In this document: piece by piece, positions 52,022-60,045 of the stretch
Layout: each line of letters begins with the position of its first letter
How positions within the stretch are numbered: position 1 is the first letter of the stretch
NCBI GenBank assembly: GCA_963715575.1
Contig: OY970250.1
Coordinates: 124,001 to 188,000, forward strand
DNA: 64,000 nucleotides
Source: AC-32 sp963715575
GTDB lineage: Bacteria; Actinomycetota; Thermoleophilia; Gaiellales; Gaiellaceae
Reading direction: 5' to 3'
Made by a program: the position numbers and the translations under genes
Notes under the pieces: model-generated
Databases searched by the model: none
The model's input: the letters and a program-made list of their open reading frames with translations, nothing else
Told to the model about the DNA's origin: nothing

Positions 52022-52308
52022 TGGCAGACCCCGTCTCCTGGTACCTGATCGAGCAGGGCTGGGAGGTCGTCGGCAGCGACGGCGAGGCGATCGGCAAGAT
52101 CGAGGAGACCGTCGGCGACTCGTCGCACGACATCTTCGACGGGCTCACCGTCGCCACCGGCCTGCTGGGCAAGGCGCGCTACGTCCCGGCCGAGCTCGTG
52201 GACGAGATCGTCGAGGGTCGGGTCACGCTGACGATCGACAAGGAACGCTTCGAGCGGCTCGACGAGTACCGGGAGCCGCCGCCGACCGAAGAGGTCGAAC
52301 CCTCCTAG
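52021..52308 (+). CDS. PRC-barrel-like protein (DUF2171-type)
   Basis: A 95-residue protein: EQGWEVVGSDGEAIGKIEET is the first PRC-barrel strand pair, LLGKARYVPAELVDEIVEGR the second, then VTLTIDKERFERLDEY. GTG 52021 shares one base with the preceding stop (TAGTG). PRC-barrel proteins often bind RNA or metal centres or interact with other proteins; no specific role here. The stop shares CTAG with argR. Confidence 0.8.
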   Translation: MADPVSWYLIEQGWEVVGSDGEAIGKIEETVGDSSHDIFDGLTVATGLLGKARYVPAELVDEIVEGRVTLTIDKERFERLDEYREPPPTEEVEPS

Positions 52309-52775
52309 CCGATCGCGGCGGCGAGCTCGCGGGCGACCTTCTTCGCGTCCGCGGGGCCCGCCGTGATCACCAGGCACGTGTCGTCGCCGGCGAGCGTGCC
52401 GACGATCTTCGGATGCTCGAGCCGGTCGAGAGCGCGAGCGATCGCCGGCGCCGAGCCGAGCTCGGACTGGACGACGACGATGTTCTGCGCCGCGCTCGCC
52501 CGTACGCCGAACTGCTCGAGCACGGCGTTCAGCGACTCCCGCGGGTCGCGCCGCGAGCCGCGCTCGGGCACCACGTAGCGCGGCCTTCCGAGTGCGTCGC
52601 TCGTCTTCTCCAGCCGCAGCTCGCGGATGTCGCGCGAGACGGTCGCCTGGGTGACGGGACAGCCCGCTTTCGCAAGCGCCTCGGCCAGCTCGAGTTGGCT
52701 CCCGATCCGCTTGCGCGAGACGACGCTGGCGATCAAGCGTTGCCGCTCCGACTTGCTAAGCGGCCGCCTCTCCAC
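52305..52775 (-). CDS. argR: Arginine repressor
   Basis: A 156-residue ArgR. Winged helix at the N-terminus (ERQRLIASVVSRKRIGSQLE, QATVSRDIRELRLEKT) and arginine-binding/hexamerisation domain at the C-terminus (IVGTLAGDDTCLVI with the GT.AGDDT loop). Regulates arginine biosynthesis genes, none of which are in the window. GTG 52775; TACTGT is exactly 6 nt upstream, so leaderless. Confidence 0.94.
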   Translation of the reverse strand: MERRPLSKSERQRLIASVVSRKRIGSQLELAEALAKAGCPVTQATVSRDIRELRLEKTSDALGRPRYVVPERGSRRDPRESLNAVLEQFGVRASAAQNIVVVQSELGSAPAIARALDRLEHPKIVGTLAGDDTCLVITAGPADAKKVARELAAAIG

Positions 52776-52829
52776 CGGAGTACAGTAACCCGAGGTTTGG
52801 CCGAGTCACCGTCAGGCAACCACCCGGGC

Positions 52830-52958
52830 ATGCTGCGGAAGCTGCTCTGGGCCGGTCTCTACGCGGGCCTCGCCGCGGGCGCCACCATGGCCGCACGGCG
52901 CGCCGCGTCCGGGATCTGGCGCGTCGCCACGGGCGAGGCACCGCCGGTGAAGAAATGA
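52830..52958 (+). CDS. 42-residue membrane-associated protein
   Basis: A short ORF reading LRKLLWAGLYAGLAAGATMA, then ARRAASGIWRVATGEAPPVK. One short hydrophobic segment with basic flanks. The stop overlaps the start of the next gene (AATGA). It starts a membrane-protein operon (52830-54889), which supports expression. Function unknown; a DUF4235-like identity is possible. Confidence 0.55.
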   Translation: MLRKLLWAGLYAGLAAGATMAARRAASGIWRVATGEAPPVKK

Positions 52959-53323
52959 ACAAGGGCGACGTGCTGGTCGAGCGCGGGGCCGACCGCCTGC
53001 AGAAGCTTGCCGACCGCGCCGCCGCGCGCGGTGACGGCGTCGGCGAGTGGCTCTCCGAGGAGCTGCGCAACGACGCGGCCTTCCTGCGCAAGCTGAAGCC
53101 GAGCCTGGTCCGGGCGCGCGCCAAGGGCGACGCGCCGACCAACCAGGAACCGCCGCCGGCGCCCTCGGGGCCGCAGCTCGGCTCGCGGCCCAAGCCGAAG
53201 AAGAAGCGCAAGAAGGGCGGCAAGGGGTCGGCGCCGCTGTTCGTCGTCGGCGCGGCGCTCGTCGCCGGGATCGTGCTCGCCAAGGTCGTCGAGTGGAGGG
53301 GCCATGCAAACCTCAGAGACTGA
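52955..53323 (+). CDS. Small single-pass membrane protein with basic linker
   Basis: A 122-residue protein: NKGDVLVERGADRLQKLADR at the N-terminus, SEELRNDAAFLRKLKPSLVR, then a Pro/Lys-rich stretch (RPKPKKKRKKGGKG) and one hydrophobic helix (PLFVVGAALVAGIVLAKVVEW). Cytoplasmic N-terminus with a C-terminal anchor is likely. Overlaps the holin-like gene by 20 bp. Confidence 0.65.
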   Translation: MNKGDVLVERGADRLQKLADRAAARGDGVGEWLSEELRNDAAFLRKLKPSLVRARAKGDAPTNQEPPPAPSGPQLGSRPKPKKKRKKGGKGSAPLFVVGAALVAGIVLAKVVEWRGHANLRD

Positions 53324-53711
53324 GCACGAGACCCCCGGCCTCGGCGCGACCGTGAAGAGCGTCTCGGAGCGCGCCAGCTCGCTGGTGCGGCTCGAGCTCG
53401 AGCTCGCTGCGCTCGAGCTGAAGCGCAAGGTCGTCTCGCTCGCGGTCGGGATCGGCCTCGCGCTGACGGCCGCCGTGCTGATGGTCTTTGCGCTCGGCTT
53501 CGGGCTGGCCACGATCGCCGCCGGGATCGCCACCGCCCTGCCGTGGTGGGCGGCGCTCCTGATCGTGACCGCCGGCATCGTCCTGGTCGCCGGGCTACTG
53601 GGGCTGCTGGGCGTGCGCTCGATCAAGAAGGGCACCCCGCCCGTCCCCGAGCTTGCGCTGATGGAGGCCAAGCTCACGAGCGAGGCGCTAAAGGGCAATG
53701 GCCGGCACTAA
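53304..53711 (+). CDS. Holin-X/YqjE-family membrane protein
   Basis: A 135-residue protein: an amphipathic N-terminal helix (ASSLVRLELELAALELKRKV) and two adjacent transmembrane segments (VGIGLALTAAVLMVFALGFG and WWAALLIVTAGIVLVAGLLG). This is the Actinobacteria Holin-X/YqjE pattern; no lysis role is shown and no phage genes are nearby. Overlaps the DUF3618 gene by 14 nt. Confidence 0.82.
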   Translation: MQTSETEHETPGLGATVKSVSERASSLVRLELELAALELKRKVVSLAVGIGLALTAAVLMVFALGFGLATIAAGIATALPWWAALLIVTAGIVLVAGLLGLLGVRSIKKGTPPVPELALMEAKLTSEALKGNGRH

Positions 53712-53973
53712 CGGACGCACACCGGAGCAGGTCCGCCGCGACATCGAGGCCGAGCGCGAGCGCCTGGCCGACGCGGTCGACGACCTGCGCTCGGAGATGG
53801 ACGTCAACGCGAAGCTACGGGGCAAGCTGCCGCTCGCGGCAGCCGCCGCCCTCGGGGCAGGCTTCGTGGTGTCAGGGGGGATCGGAGCGACGATGCGGCT
53901 CTTGATGCGCCGCAGCCGGGAGGGCAAGACGAAGGCACGCTTCGGCCCGTTCTCCCTTGTCGACCGCGACTGA
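53698..53973 (+). CDS. DUF3618-family protein
   Basis: A 91-residue protein: RTPEQVRRDIEAERERLADA, VDDLRSEMDVNAKLRGKLPL (coiled-coil-like), one hydrophobic segment (AAAAALGAGFVVSGGIGATM) and a basic end. This is the DUF3618 pattern. It overlaps the YihY gene by 17 nt, so it is in the same operon. Structural or membrane-stress role by association only. Confidence 0.82.
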   Translation: MAGTNGRTPEQVRRDIEAERERLADAVDDLRSEMDVNAKLRGKLPLAAAAALGAGFVVSGGIGATMRLLMRRSREGKTKARFGPFSLVDRD

Positions 53974-54889
53974 GAAAGGTCGCGCTCCCTCGAGCCCGCT
54001 GGGGCTCTCGTGGCGCGAGTGGCTGGCCGTGTTCAAGCGCACGGGCAAGCAGTTCATGGCCGACGACTGCATGGGCCTCGGCCAGCAGGTCGCCTTCAGC
54101 TCGCTGCTCGCCTTCCTGCCGACGGTGATCCTGCTGATCGGCCTACTCGGGCTGTTCGGCGACCGCGCCTTCGACTCGCTCGAGCACTTCGTCGGCTCGG
54201 TCGCGCCGCACGGCGTGGTCTCGATGATCGACCTCGCCAAGCAGGACGCGGCCGAGAACAAGGGCGGCTCCGCGATCGCGTTCGTGGCCGGCCTGTTCCT
54301 CGCGGTCTGGGCGGCGACGGGCGCGATGAGCGCGCTGATCAAGGCGGTCAACCGCGCCTACGACCGGGTCGAGACGCGGCCCTTCTGGAAGCAGCGGCTG
54401 ATCGCGCTGGCGCTCGTGATCGCGACCGGCCTCGTGCTCGCGGGGATGTTCCTGCTGATCGTCTTCGGCGGCGACCTCGGCGACGCGATCGTGCGTCGCT
54501 CCGGCCTCGGGGACGGGTTCAAGGTGTTCTGGAACATCGCCCGCTGGCCGATCGCGTTCGGGGCGGTGTTGCTCTTCAACGCGCTCGTCTACCACCTCGC
54601 GCCGAACCTGCAGCAACGCAGCTGGCGCTGGCTGACGCCGGGCTCACTCGTGGCCGCGCTCATGTGGCTCGCGCTCTCGGGCCTGTTCGCGCTCTACACC
54701 TCGTACTCGAGCTCGTACTCGAAGACCTACGGCTCGATCGCCGGCGCGATCATCCTGCTGCTCTGGCTCAACTACAGCTCCTGGGCGGTCCTCTTCGGCG
54801 CGGAGCTGAACGCCGAGCTCGACCGCCAGGCCGACATCCACGCCGCCGGAGGTCCGAACGCGGGGCTGACGAGACCGGCCCGCCGCTAG
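53957..54889 (+). CDS. YihY/UPF0761 family membrane protein
   Basis: A 310-residue protein with six predicted helices: QVAFSSLLAFLPTVILLIGL, IAFVAGLFLAVWAATGAMSA, LALVIATGLVLAGMFLLIVF, and a late GAIILLLWLNYSSWAVLFGAE, the family's signature ending, plus INRAY-like sequence AVNRAYDRVETR. Once called ribonuclease BN by mistake; function is unknown. Last gene of the membrane operon. The stop shares CTAG with the cupredoxin gene. Confidence 0.9.
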   Translation: MSTATEKGRAPSSPLGLSWREWLAVFKRTGKQFMADDCMGLGQQVAFSSLLAFLPTVILLIGLLGLFGDRAFDSLEHFVGSVAPHGVVSMIDLAKQDAAENKGGSAIAFVAGLFLAVWAATGAMSALIKAVNRAYDRVETRPFWKQRLIALALVIATGLVLAGMFLLIVFGGDLGDAIVRRSGLGDGFKVFWNIARWPIAFGAVLLFNALVYHLAPNLQQRSWRWLTPGSLVAALMWLALSGLFALYTSYSSSYSKTYGSIAGAIILLLWLNYSSWAVLFGAELNAELDRQADIHAAGGPNAGLTRPARR

Positions 54890-55542
54890 CGGACGGAGAA
54901 CGTGCGCCTGAGCTTCTTGGTCGCGTCCGAGCGGAACATGTACTTGCCGGGCTTGAGTGTCAGCGTCCAGGAGATGCTGCCCTTGGTCTTGACGCCGGTC
55001 TTCTTGTTCACGCCCTTGCCGGTGAGGTGGAAGTTGTCCTTCTTCGTCAGATCCGAGACGACGACCCTGTAGCGGCCCGCGACGAGCGCCTTGACCGCCG
55101 ACGCGCCCTTCTTCAGCGTGATCGTCTTCTTCGGCCCGACCTTGCCGGTCAGCTTGACGGGGGCGGGCGGCAGCGGGCCGACGTGGAGAGAGCCCTTCAT
55201 CAGCGTCGGGTGCGCGTCGCACTTCCACTTGTAGGTGCCGTTCACGAAGCTCACGTCCCAGGTGACGGTGTTGTTGTCGAAGGCCGTGAACATGTCGATG
55301 CCCGGGCCGGTCAGGTGGAAGTTGTGCTCCTGCGCGGGCGAGAGGTTCTTGATCGTGATCGAGTAGTCGCCCGCGTCGAGCTGGCTGACGGCATGGCCGG
55401 TCGCGTCGGCGACCTTGATCGAGAAGCCCGGGCCGACGGTGACGTTCAGCTGGGTCGCGGTGGCGGCAGAGTGAGCGGCGCCGGGCAGCAGCACGGCGGC
55501 CAGCACGAGCGGAAGCAGCAGTAGTGGACGAAGCAATGGCAC
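54886..55542 (-). CDS. Secreted tandem cupredoxin-like protein
   Basis: A 218-residue protein with a signal peptide (LLRPLLLLPLVLAAVLLPGA). Two plastocyanin-like domains. In the first, EHNFHLTGPGI and WKCDAHPTLMKG supply His, Cys, His and Met in the order of a type 1 copper site. In the second, KDNFHLTGKGV keeps the first His, but FRSDATKKLRRTFSV has lost Cys, His and Met, so only the first domain should bind copper. GTG 55542 gives the best signal peptide; 55575 is an alternative. Confidence 0.78.
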   Translation of the reverse strand: MPLLRPLLLLPLVLAAVLLPGAAHSAATATQLNVTVGPGFSIKVADATGHAVSQLDAGDYSITIKNLSPAQEHNFHLTGPGIDMFTAFDNNTVTWDVSFVNGTYKWKCDAHPTLMKGSLHVGPLPPAPVKLTGKVGPKKTITLKKGASAVKALVAGRYRVVVSDLTKKDNFHLTGKGVNKKTGVKTKGSISWTLTLKPGKYMFRSDATKKLRRTFSVR

Positions 55543-55642
55543 GAAGCGACCCTCCTCGATCGTAACCCTGGACACGCTAGCTCATACGGTTCGAAATCAC
55601 GATTCGGTTTGCCGAGCTTCGCCGGAGGCTTAGACTCACGCC

Positions 55643-56059
55643 GTGGCGCCCCGCAACCAAAAGGTCGAGCTGCTCAAGGGCGTACCGCTCTTCGCGGACT
55701 GCTCTCGTGGCGAGCTCGAGCAGATCGCGCAGATCGCCGACGAGATCGACCTCGCGGAAGGCAAGGAGCTGACGCGTCTGGGCGGGCCCGGCCGGGAGTT
55801 CTTCGTCCTGCTCGAGGGCCAGGCCGACGTCAGCCGGGACGGCCAGACCATCAACAAGCTCGGGCCGGGCGACTTCTTCGGCGAAATCGCGCTGGTGGAG
55901 GACACGCCTCGCACCGCCACTGTGACCGCGACCACACCCGTGCGGGTCCTCGTCATCACCGATCGGGCCTTCAGGCGCCTGCTCGAGGAACAGCCGGAGA
56001 TCCAGCGCAAAGTGCTCGTCGCGCTGGCCCAGCGCATCAAGCCGGCTCTAGGCTCGTAG
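55643..56059 (+). CDS. Stand-alone cyclic-nucleotide-binding domain protein
   Basis: A 138-residue CNB domain: KVELLKGVPLFADCSRGELE, GREFFVLLEGQADVSRDG, and the phosphate-binding cassette FFGEIALVEDTPRTATVTA with intact Glu and Arg. No DNA-binding or enzymatic domain. GTG 55643 with TAGACT 6 nt upstream. Its end overlaps pheT by 12 bp. Similar to the C-terminal domain of the protein at 37189-38181. Confidence 0.88.
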   Translation: MAPRNQKVELLKGVPLFADCSRGELEQIAQIADEIDLAEGKELTRLGGPGREFFVLLEGQADVSRDGQTINKLGPGDFFGEIALVEDTPRTATVTATTPVRVLVITDRAFRRLLEEQPEIQRKVLVALAQRIKPALGS

Positions 56060-58333
56060 CTCGGCGCCGAAGCGCTCGCGCAGCGCGTTCACGATCCGCT
56101 CGCGCAGCTTGGCCGCGTCCTCGTCGGTGAGCGTCTGCTCGGCCGACTGGAACGTCGCCGCGAAGGCGATCGACTTGCGGCCCTCGCCCACCTGCTCGCC
56201 GCGGTAGACGTCGAACGGCCGTAGCTCGCGCAGCTCCTCGCCAGCGGCCTCGCGCGCGGCGGCGACCAGCTCGGCGGCGCTGACCTCCTCCGGCACGGTG
56301 AAGGCGAGATCCTGGTGGACCGGCGGGAACGAGACGACATCGGTGTAGCGCACCTCTGCGCGCGCGACCTCGAGCAGCTCGGCCAGGTCGAGCTCGAACG
56401 CGCCCCACACGCCGTCAAGCACGCCCGGGTGGAGCTCCCCGACCACGCCGGCCGAGGTCGCCGCCGACTTGCCGGGGTGCAGCAGCTCGTGCTCGGCCCG
56501 CTCGAAGCTCGGCTCGGCCTTGAGCGCGGCGTAGAGCGTGTCGACGATCCCCTTCGCTCGCGACCAGCCGCCCTCGACGATCGCGGCGACGTGCGTCTCT
56601 TCGTCGGGCAGGCTCTGTGCCGGGAGGTACACGCGAGCGACCTCGAACAGCGCGACGTGCTCGGCGCCGAGCTCGACGTTGCGGTGCGCAGCCTCGATCA
56701 GGCTGGGCAGGAGGCTCGTCCGCAGCACGGCGAGCTCGGCCGAGATCGGCTCGGGCAGGCGGAGCGCCTGCGGGTTCGCGTCGTCGGGCCGCAGCGACGG
56801 CGTGTAGGTCTCCGTCAGGCCAAGCCCGGCGAGCAGGTTCTCGATCCGGCGGCGCAGGCGCTGCGCAGGTGTGAGCGCGCCGAACATCGCGCGGCGGGAC
56901 GGCAGCGTGAAGGGAACGTCGTCGAGTCGCGCCCGTGCGACCTCTTCGACCACGTCCACCTCGCGCGTGACGTCGCGGGCCCGCCAGGTGGGTGCCACGA
57001 CCTCGCCGTCGCGGGCGTCGAACCCGATCCGCGCGAGCCACCCGAGCTGGTCTCCCGGCGGTGTCTCGATGCCGACCACCTCGTCCGTTCGCTCTGGTCG
57101 GAACCGGATCACGGGCCGCTCGGGCAGGCCCTCGTGCACGTCGGCGTTGCCGGCCCAGACCGCACCGGCGGTGTCGGCCAGCAGCTGCGTGGCGAGATCG
57201 GCGGCCGGCTCCGCGAGGTAGGGGTCGACGCCCTTCTCCCAGCGGTTCGATCCCTCCGTGCGCAGGCGCAGCCGCTCGGAGGTACGGAAGATCCCGGTGG
57301 GCTCGAAGTTCGCGGCCTCGAGCAGCACCTCGGTCGTCTCCTCGGAGATCTCGGTCTCCTCGCCGCCCATGATCCCGGCGAGGGCGACCGAGCGCTCGGC
57401 GTCGGCGATCATCAAGTCTTCGGGCTCGAGCTTGCGGTCGACGCCGTCGAGCGTGCGGATCGTCTCGCCGGGCAGGGCGCGCCGGACGACGATCCGTTGG
57501 CCCGCGAGCTTCGCCAGGTCGAACGCGTGCAGAGGGTTCCCGAGCGCGAGCATCACGTAGTTGGTCACGTCGACGACGTTCGAGATCGGCCGCATGCCGG
57601 CGTTCGTCAGCCGGGCCCGCAGCCAGACCGGGGACTGTCCCTGGGACACGTCCCGAAACACCCGTCCGATGTAGCGCGGACAGCCTGCGAAGTCGTCGAC
57701 CTGCACCTCGACCTGTCCGTTCGGGACCGGTCCGAGGGACTGTCCCCCTGGCATGGCCGCAAGGGACAGGTCGTAGAGCGCGGCGATCTCCCGCGCGAGG
57801 CCGTAGATCGAGAGCAGGTCGGGCCGGTTGCCGGTCGACTCGACGAGCAGCACCTCTTCGACGAGCGGCAGCACGTCGCCGAGCGGCGTCCCCGGCTCCA
57901 GCTCCGGCAGCACCATGATCCCGGAGTGGTCGGTGCCGAGCTCGACCTCGTCCTCGGCGAGAATCATCCCGTCCGAGAGCTCGCCGCGCACCTTGCGCTG
58001 CTCGAGCTGTAGCCCACCGGGAAGCCGCGCACCCGGGAGCGCGACCGCCACCGTCGCCCCGGCGCCGAAGTTCCAGGCACCGCAGACGATCTGCCGCGGC
58101 TCGCCCTCCCCCACGTCGACGCGCGTCAGCTGGAGCCGGTCGGCGTTCGGGTGCTTCTCGGCCTCGAGCACGCGGCCAACGCGGAAGAGGCCGAGGTTGC
58201 CGTCCTCGTCGGGCACGCCGCGGCGCTCGATGCCCTCGACCTCCGCGGTCGAGATCGAGAGCCGCTCCGCCAGCTCGGGCAGCGGCATCTCCAGCGGGAC
58301 GTACTCCCGCAGCCAGGAGACCGGAACACGCAT
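56048..58333 (-). CDS. pheT: Phenylalanyl-tRNA synthetase beta subunit
   Basis: A 761-residue PheT: an EMAP-like OB domain (FRVGRVLEAEKHPNADRLQL), B3/B4 editing region (ESTGNRPDLLSIYGLAREIA), B5 DNA-binding-like fold, catalytic-like core, and C-terminal FDX-ACB domain (VSFPPVHQDLAFTVPEEVSA). ATG 58333 overlaps the pheS stop (TGATG). The segment coding residues about 188-235 contains four GGGAC/GTCCC palindromes. Confidence 0.96.
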   Translation of the reverse strand: MRVPVSWLREYVPLEMPLPELAERLSISTAEVEGIERRGVPDEDGNLGLFRVGRVLEAEKHPNADRLQLTRVDVGEGEPRQIVCGAWNFGAGATVAVALPGARLPGGLQLEQRKVRGELSDGMILAEDEVELGTDHSGIMVLPELEPGTPLGDVLPLVEEVLLVESTGNRPDLLSIYGLAREIAALYDLSLAAMPGGQSLGPVPNGQVEVQVDDFAGCPRYIGRVFRDVSQGQSPVWLRARLTNAGMRPISNVVDVTNYVMLALGNPLHAFDLAKLAGQRIVVRRALPGETIRTLDGVDRKLEPEDLMIADAERSVALAGIMGGEETEISEETTEVLLEAANFEPTGIFRTSERLRLRTEGSNRWEKGVDPYLAEPAADLATQLLADTAGAVWAGNADVHEGLPERPVIRFRPERTDEVVGIETPPGDQLGWLARIGFDARDGEVVAPTWRARDVTREVDVVEEVARARLDDVPFTLPSRRAMFGALTPAQRLRRRIENLLAGLGLTETYTPSLRPDDANPQALRLPEPISAELAVLRTSLLPSLIEAAHRNVELGAEHVALFEVARVYLPAQSLPDEETHVAAIVEGGWSRAKGIVDTLYAALKAEPSFERAEHELLHPGKSAATSAGVVGELHPGVLDGVWGAFELDLAELLEVARAEVRYTDVVSFPPVHQDLAFTVPEEVSAAELVAAAREAAGEELRELRPFDVYRGEQVGEGRKSIAFAATFQSAEQTLTDEDAAKLRERIVNALRERFGAELRA

Positions 58334-59328
58334 CAGAACTGCGTCAGGACCCTCAGGTCCCCCTCCCACAGCGCGCGGATGTCGGGAAAGTCGTATTTCA
58401 GCTGCGCCACGCGCTCGATCCCGCAGCCGAACGCGAAGCCGCTCCACTCCTCCGGGTCGACACCGACGTTCTCGAACACGCGCGGGTCGACCATGCCGGA
58501 GCCGCCCATCTCGAGCCAACCCGAGTAGCGGCAGGTCCGGCAGCCCGAGCCACCGCAGATCCCGCAGGAGACGTCCGGCTCCATCGAAGGCTCGGTGAAC
58601 GGGAAGTAGTGCGTGCGGAAGCGGACGCGCCGGTCGGGCCCGAAGATCGCGCGCATCACATGCAGGAGCGTCCCCTTCAGGTCGGCGAGCGTCAGCCCGC
58701 GGTCGACGGCGAGCCCCTCGAACTGGTGGAAGATCGGGTAGTGCGTGGCGTCGATGTCGTCACGCCGGTAGGTGCGCCCGATCGAGACCATGTAGATCGG
58801 CGGCTCGCGCTCCTGGAGCGCGAAGATCTGGCTCGGCGAGGTCTCGGTGCGCAGCAGCCGGTCGTCGTCGAAGAAGAAGGTCGCACGATGCGAGCGTGCC
58901 GGGTGCCACGGGGGGAAGGCGAGCTTGTCGAAGTTGTATTCGACCGTCTCGACTTCGCGGTCGTCGCGGATCTCGTAGCCGAGCCCGAGGAAGGCATCCT
59001 CGATCTGCCGCCGCGCCTGGGTGATCGGGTGCAGATGCCCGAGCGGCAGCTCGTCGCCGGGCAGCGTGACGTCGACGATCTCCTCGGCCAGCGCCCGGTC
59101 GAGCTCGGCGCGCTCGAGCTCTTCCCGGCGCGAGGCGAGCAAGGCCTCGAGCCGGTCGCGCAGCGAGTTGAGCGTCATCCCGGTCTCGCGGTCGCGCACG
59201 GCGCGGAGGGCCTGCGCGAGCTCGCTCTTGCGGCCGAGGTAGCGGACGCGCGCCGCCTCGAGCTCAGCCGGCGTCGTCGCGCCCGAGATCGCGCTCTGCG
59301 CCTCGGTTTCCAGGGCCTGCGCGTCCAT
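58333..59328 (-). CDS. pheS: Phenylalanyl-tRNA synthetase alpha subunit
   Basis: A 331-residue class II synthetase subunit. N-terminal coiled coil (YLGRKSELAQALRAVRDRET); motif 2 HRATFFF region with ARSHRATFFFDDDRLLRTET; YRRDDIDATHYPIFHQFEGL; a CGICGGSGCRTCRYSGW zinc-ribbon-like insert common in PheS; and motif 3 GFAFGCGIERVAQLKYD. ATG 59328 with TACAGT 6 nt upstream. Together with PheT it charges tRNA-Phe. Confidence 0.97.
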   Translation of the reverse strand: MDAQALETEAQSAISGATTPAELEAARVRYLGRKSELAQALRAVRDRETGMTLNSLRDRLEALLASRREELERAELDRALAEEIVDVTLPGDELPLGHLHPITQARRQIEDAFLGLGYEIRDDREVETVEYNFDKLAFPPWHPARSHRATFFFDDDRLLRTETSPSQIFALQEREPPIYMVSIGRTYRRDDIDATHYPIFHQFEGLAVDRGLTLADLKGTLLHVMRAIFGPDRRVRFRTHYFPFTEPSMEPDVSCGICGGSGCRTCRYSGWLEMGGSGMVDPRVFENVGVDPEEWSGFAFGCGIERVAQLKYDFPDIRALWEGDLRVLTQF

Positions 59329-59352
59329 CGGGCGACTGTACCATCGGCCTTC

Positions 59353-60045
59353 GTGAGCGCCTGGGACGCCTTCGCCGTCGACTATGAGAAGTGGGCCGCC
59401 GAGATGACGGAGGACATTCCGTTCTACGTCGAGCTGGCGCGTGAGGCCGACGGGCCCGTGGTCGAGCTCGCGGTCGGCAACGGACGCGTCGCGATCCCGG
59501 TCGTGGAGGCGACGGGCAAGCCGGTGCTCGGTATCGACATCTCGCCCGCGATGCTGGCGCAGGCCCGCGAGAACGCCGAGGCGGCAGGCGTCGAGCTCGA
59601 GCTGCGCGAGGGCGACATGCGGGACCTCGCGCTCGACGAGCCGGCGGCGCTGATCTACTGCCCCTTCCGTGCGCTGATGCACCTGCCGACCTGGGCCGAC
59701 CGCCGGCAGACGTTCGAGCGGATCGCGGCGGCGCTGCGGCCAGGCGGGCGCTTCGCCTGGAACGCGTTCGTCTTCGACCCGCACATCGCCGGCAAGCTCG
59801 ATGGGCACTGGCAGGACGACGCGCCAGTCCGGCATCGCGTCGACTACGTCCCGGCCGACGCGCGCATCGACCTGACCCTCGAAGCCGGCTCGACGATCCC
59901 GCTCTACTGGTCGACGCGCGCCGAGTGGGAAGGGCTGCTCGACGTCGCCGGCCTGGAGACCGAAGCGCTCTACGGCTGGTTCGACCGCCGGCCGTTCGAC
60001 GAGGAGAGCAAGGAGTTCGTCTGGGTCGCACGGCGCCGGGCGTGA
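59353..60045 (+). CDS. SAM-dependent methyltransferase (first of tandem pair)
   Basis: A 230-residue class I methyltransferase: VVELAVGNGRVAIPVVEATG is motif I, with GIDISPAMLAQARENAEAAG and LREGDMRDLALDEPAALIYC following. Substrate unknown. TACCAT (59339-59344) is 8 nt before the GTG and overlaps the pheS -10. It resembles the next gene throughout, down to the ending YGWFDRRPFDEESKEFVWVA. Confidence 0.88.
   Translation: MSAWDAFAVDYEKWAAEMTEDIPFYVELAREADGPVVELAVGNGRVAIPVVEATGKPVLGIDISPAMLAQARENAEAAGVELELREGDMRDLALDEPAALIYCPFRALMHLPTWADRRQTFERIAAALRPGGRFAWNAFVFDPHIAGKLDGHWQDDAPVRHRVDYVPADARIDLTLEAGSTIPLYWSTRAEWEGLLDVAGLETEALYGWFDRRPFDEESKEFVWVARRRA

Noticed and set aside
50341..52308. A 655-codon plus frame spanning the propeller gene and the PRC-barrel gene
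   Set aside because: Only the last 95 codons, from GTG 52021, look like protein; the rest is an out-of-phase reading of the propeller gene and the duplicated-domain gene.
53304..53711. Prophage lysis module, from the holin-like gene
   Set aside because: No endolysin, structural or integrase genes nearby; Holin-X/YqjE proteins are common chromosomal membrane proteins.
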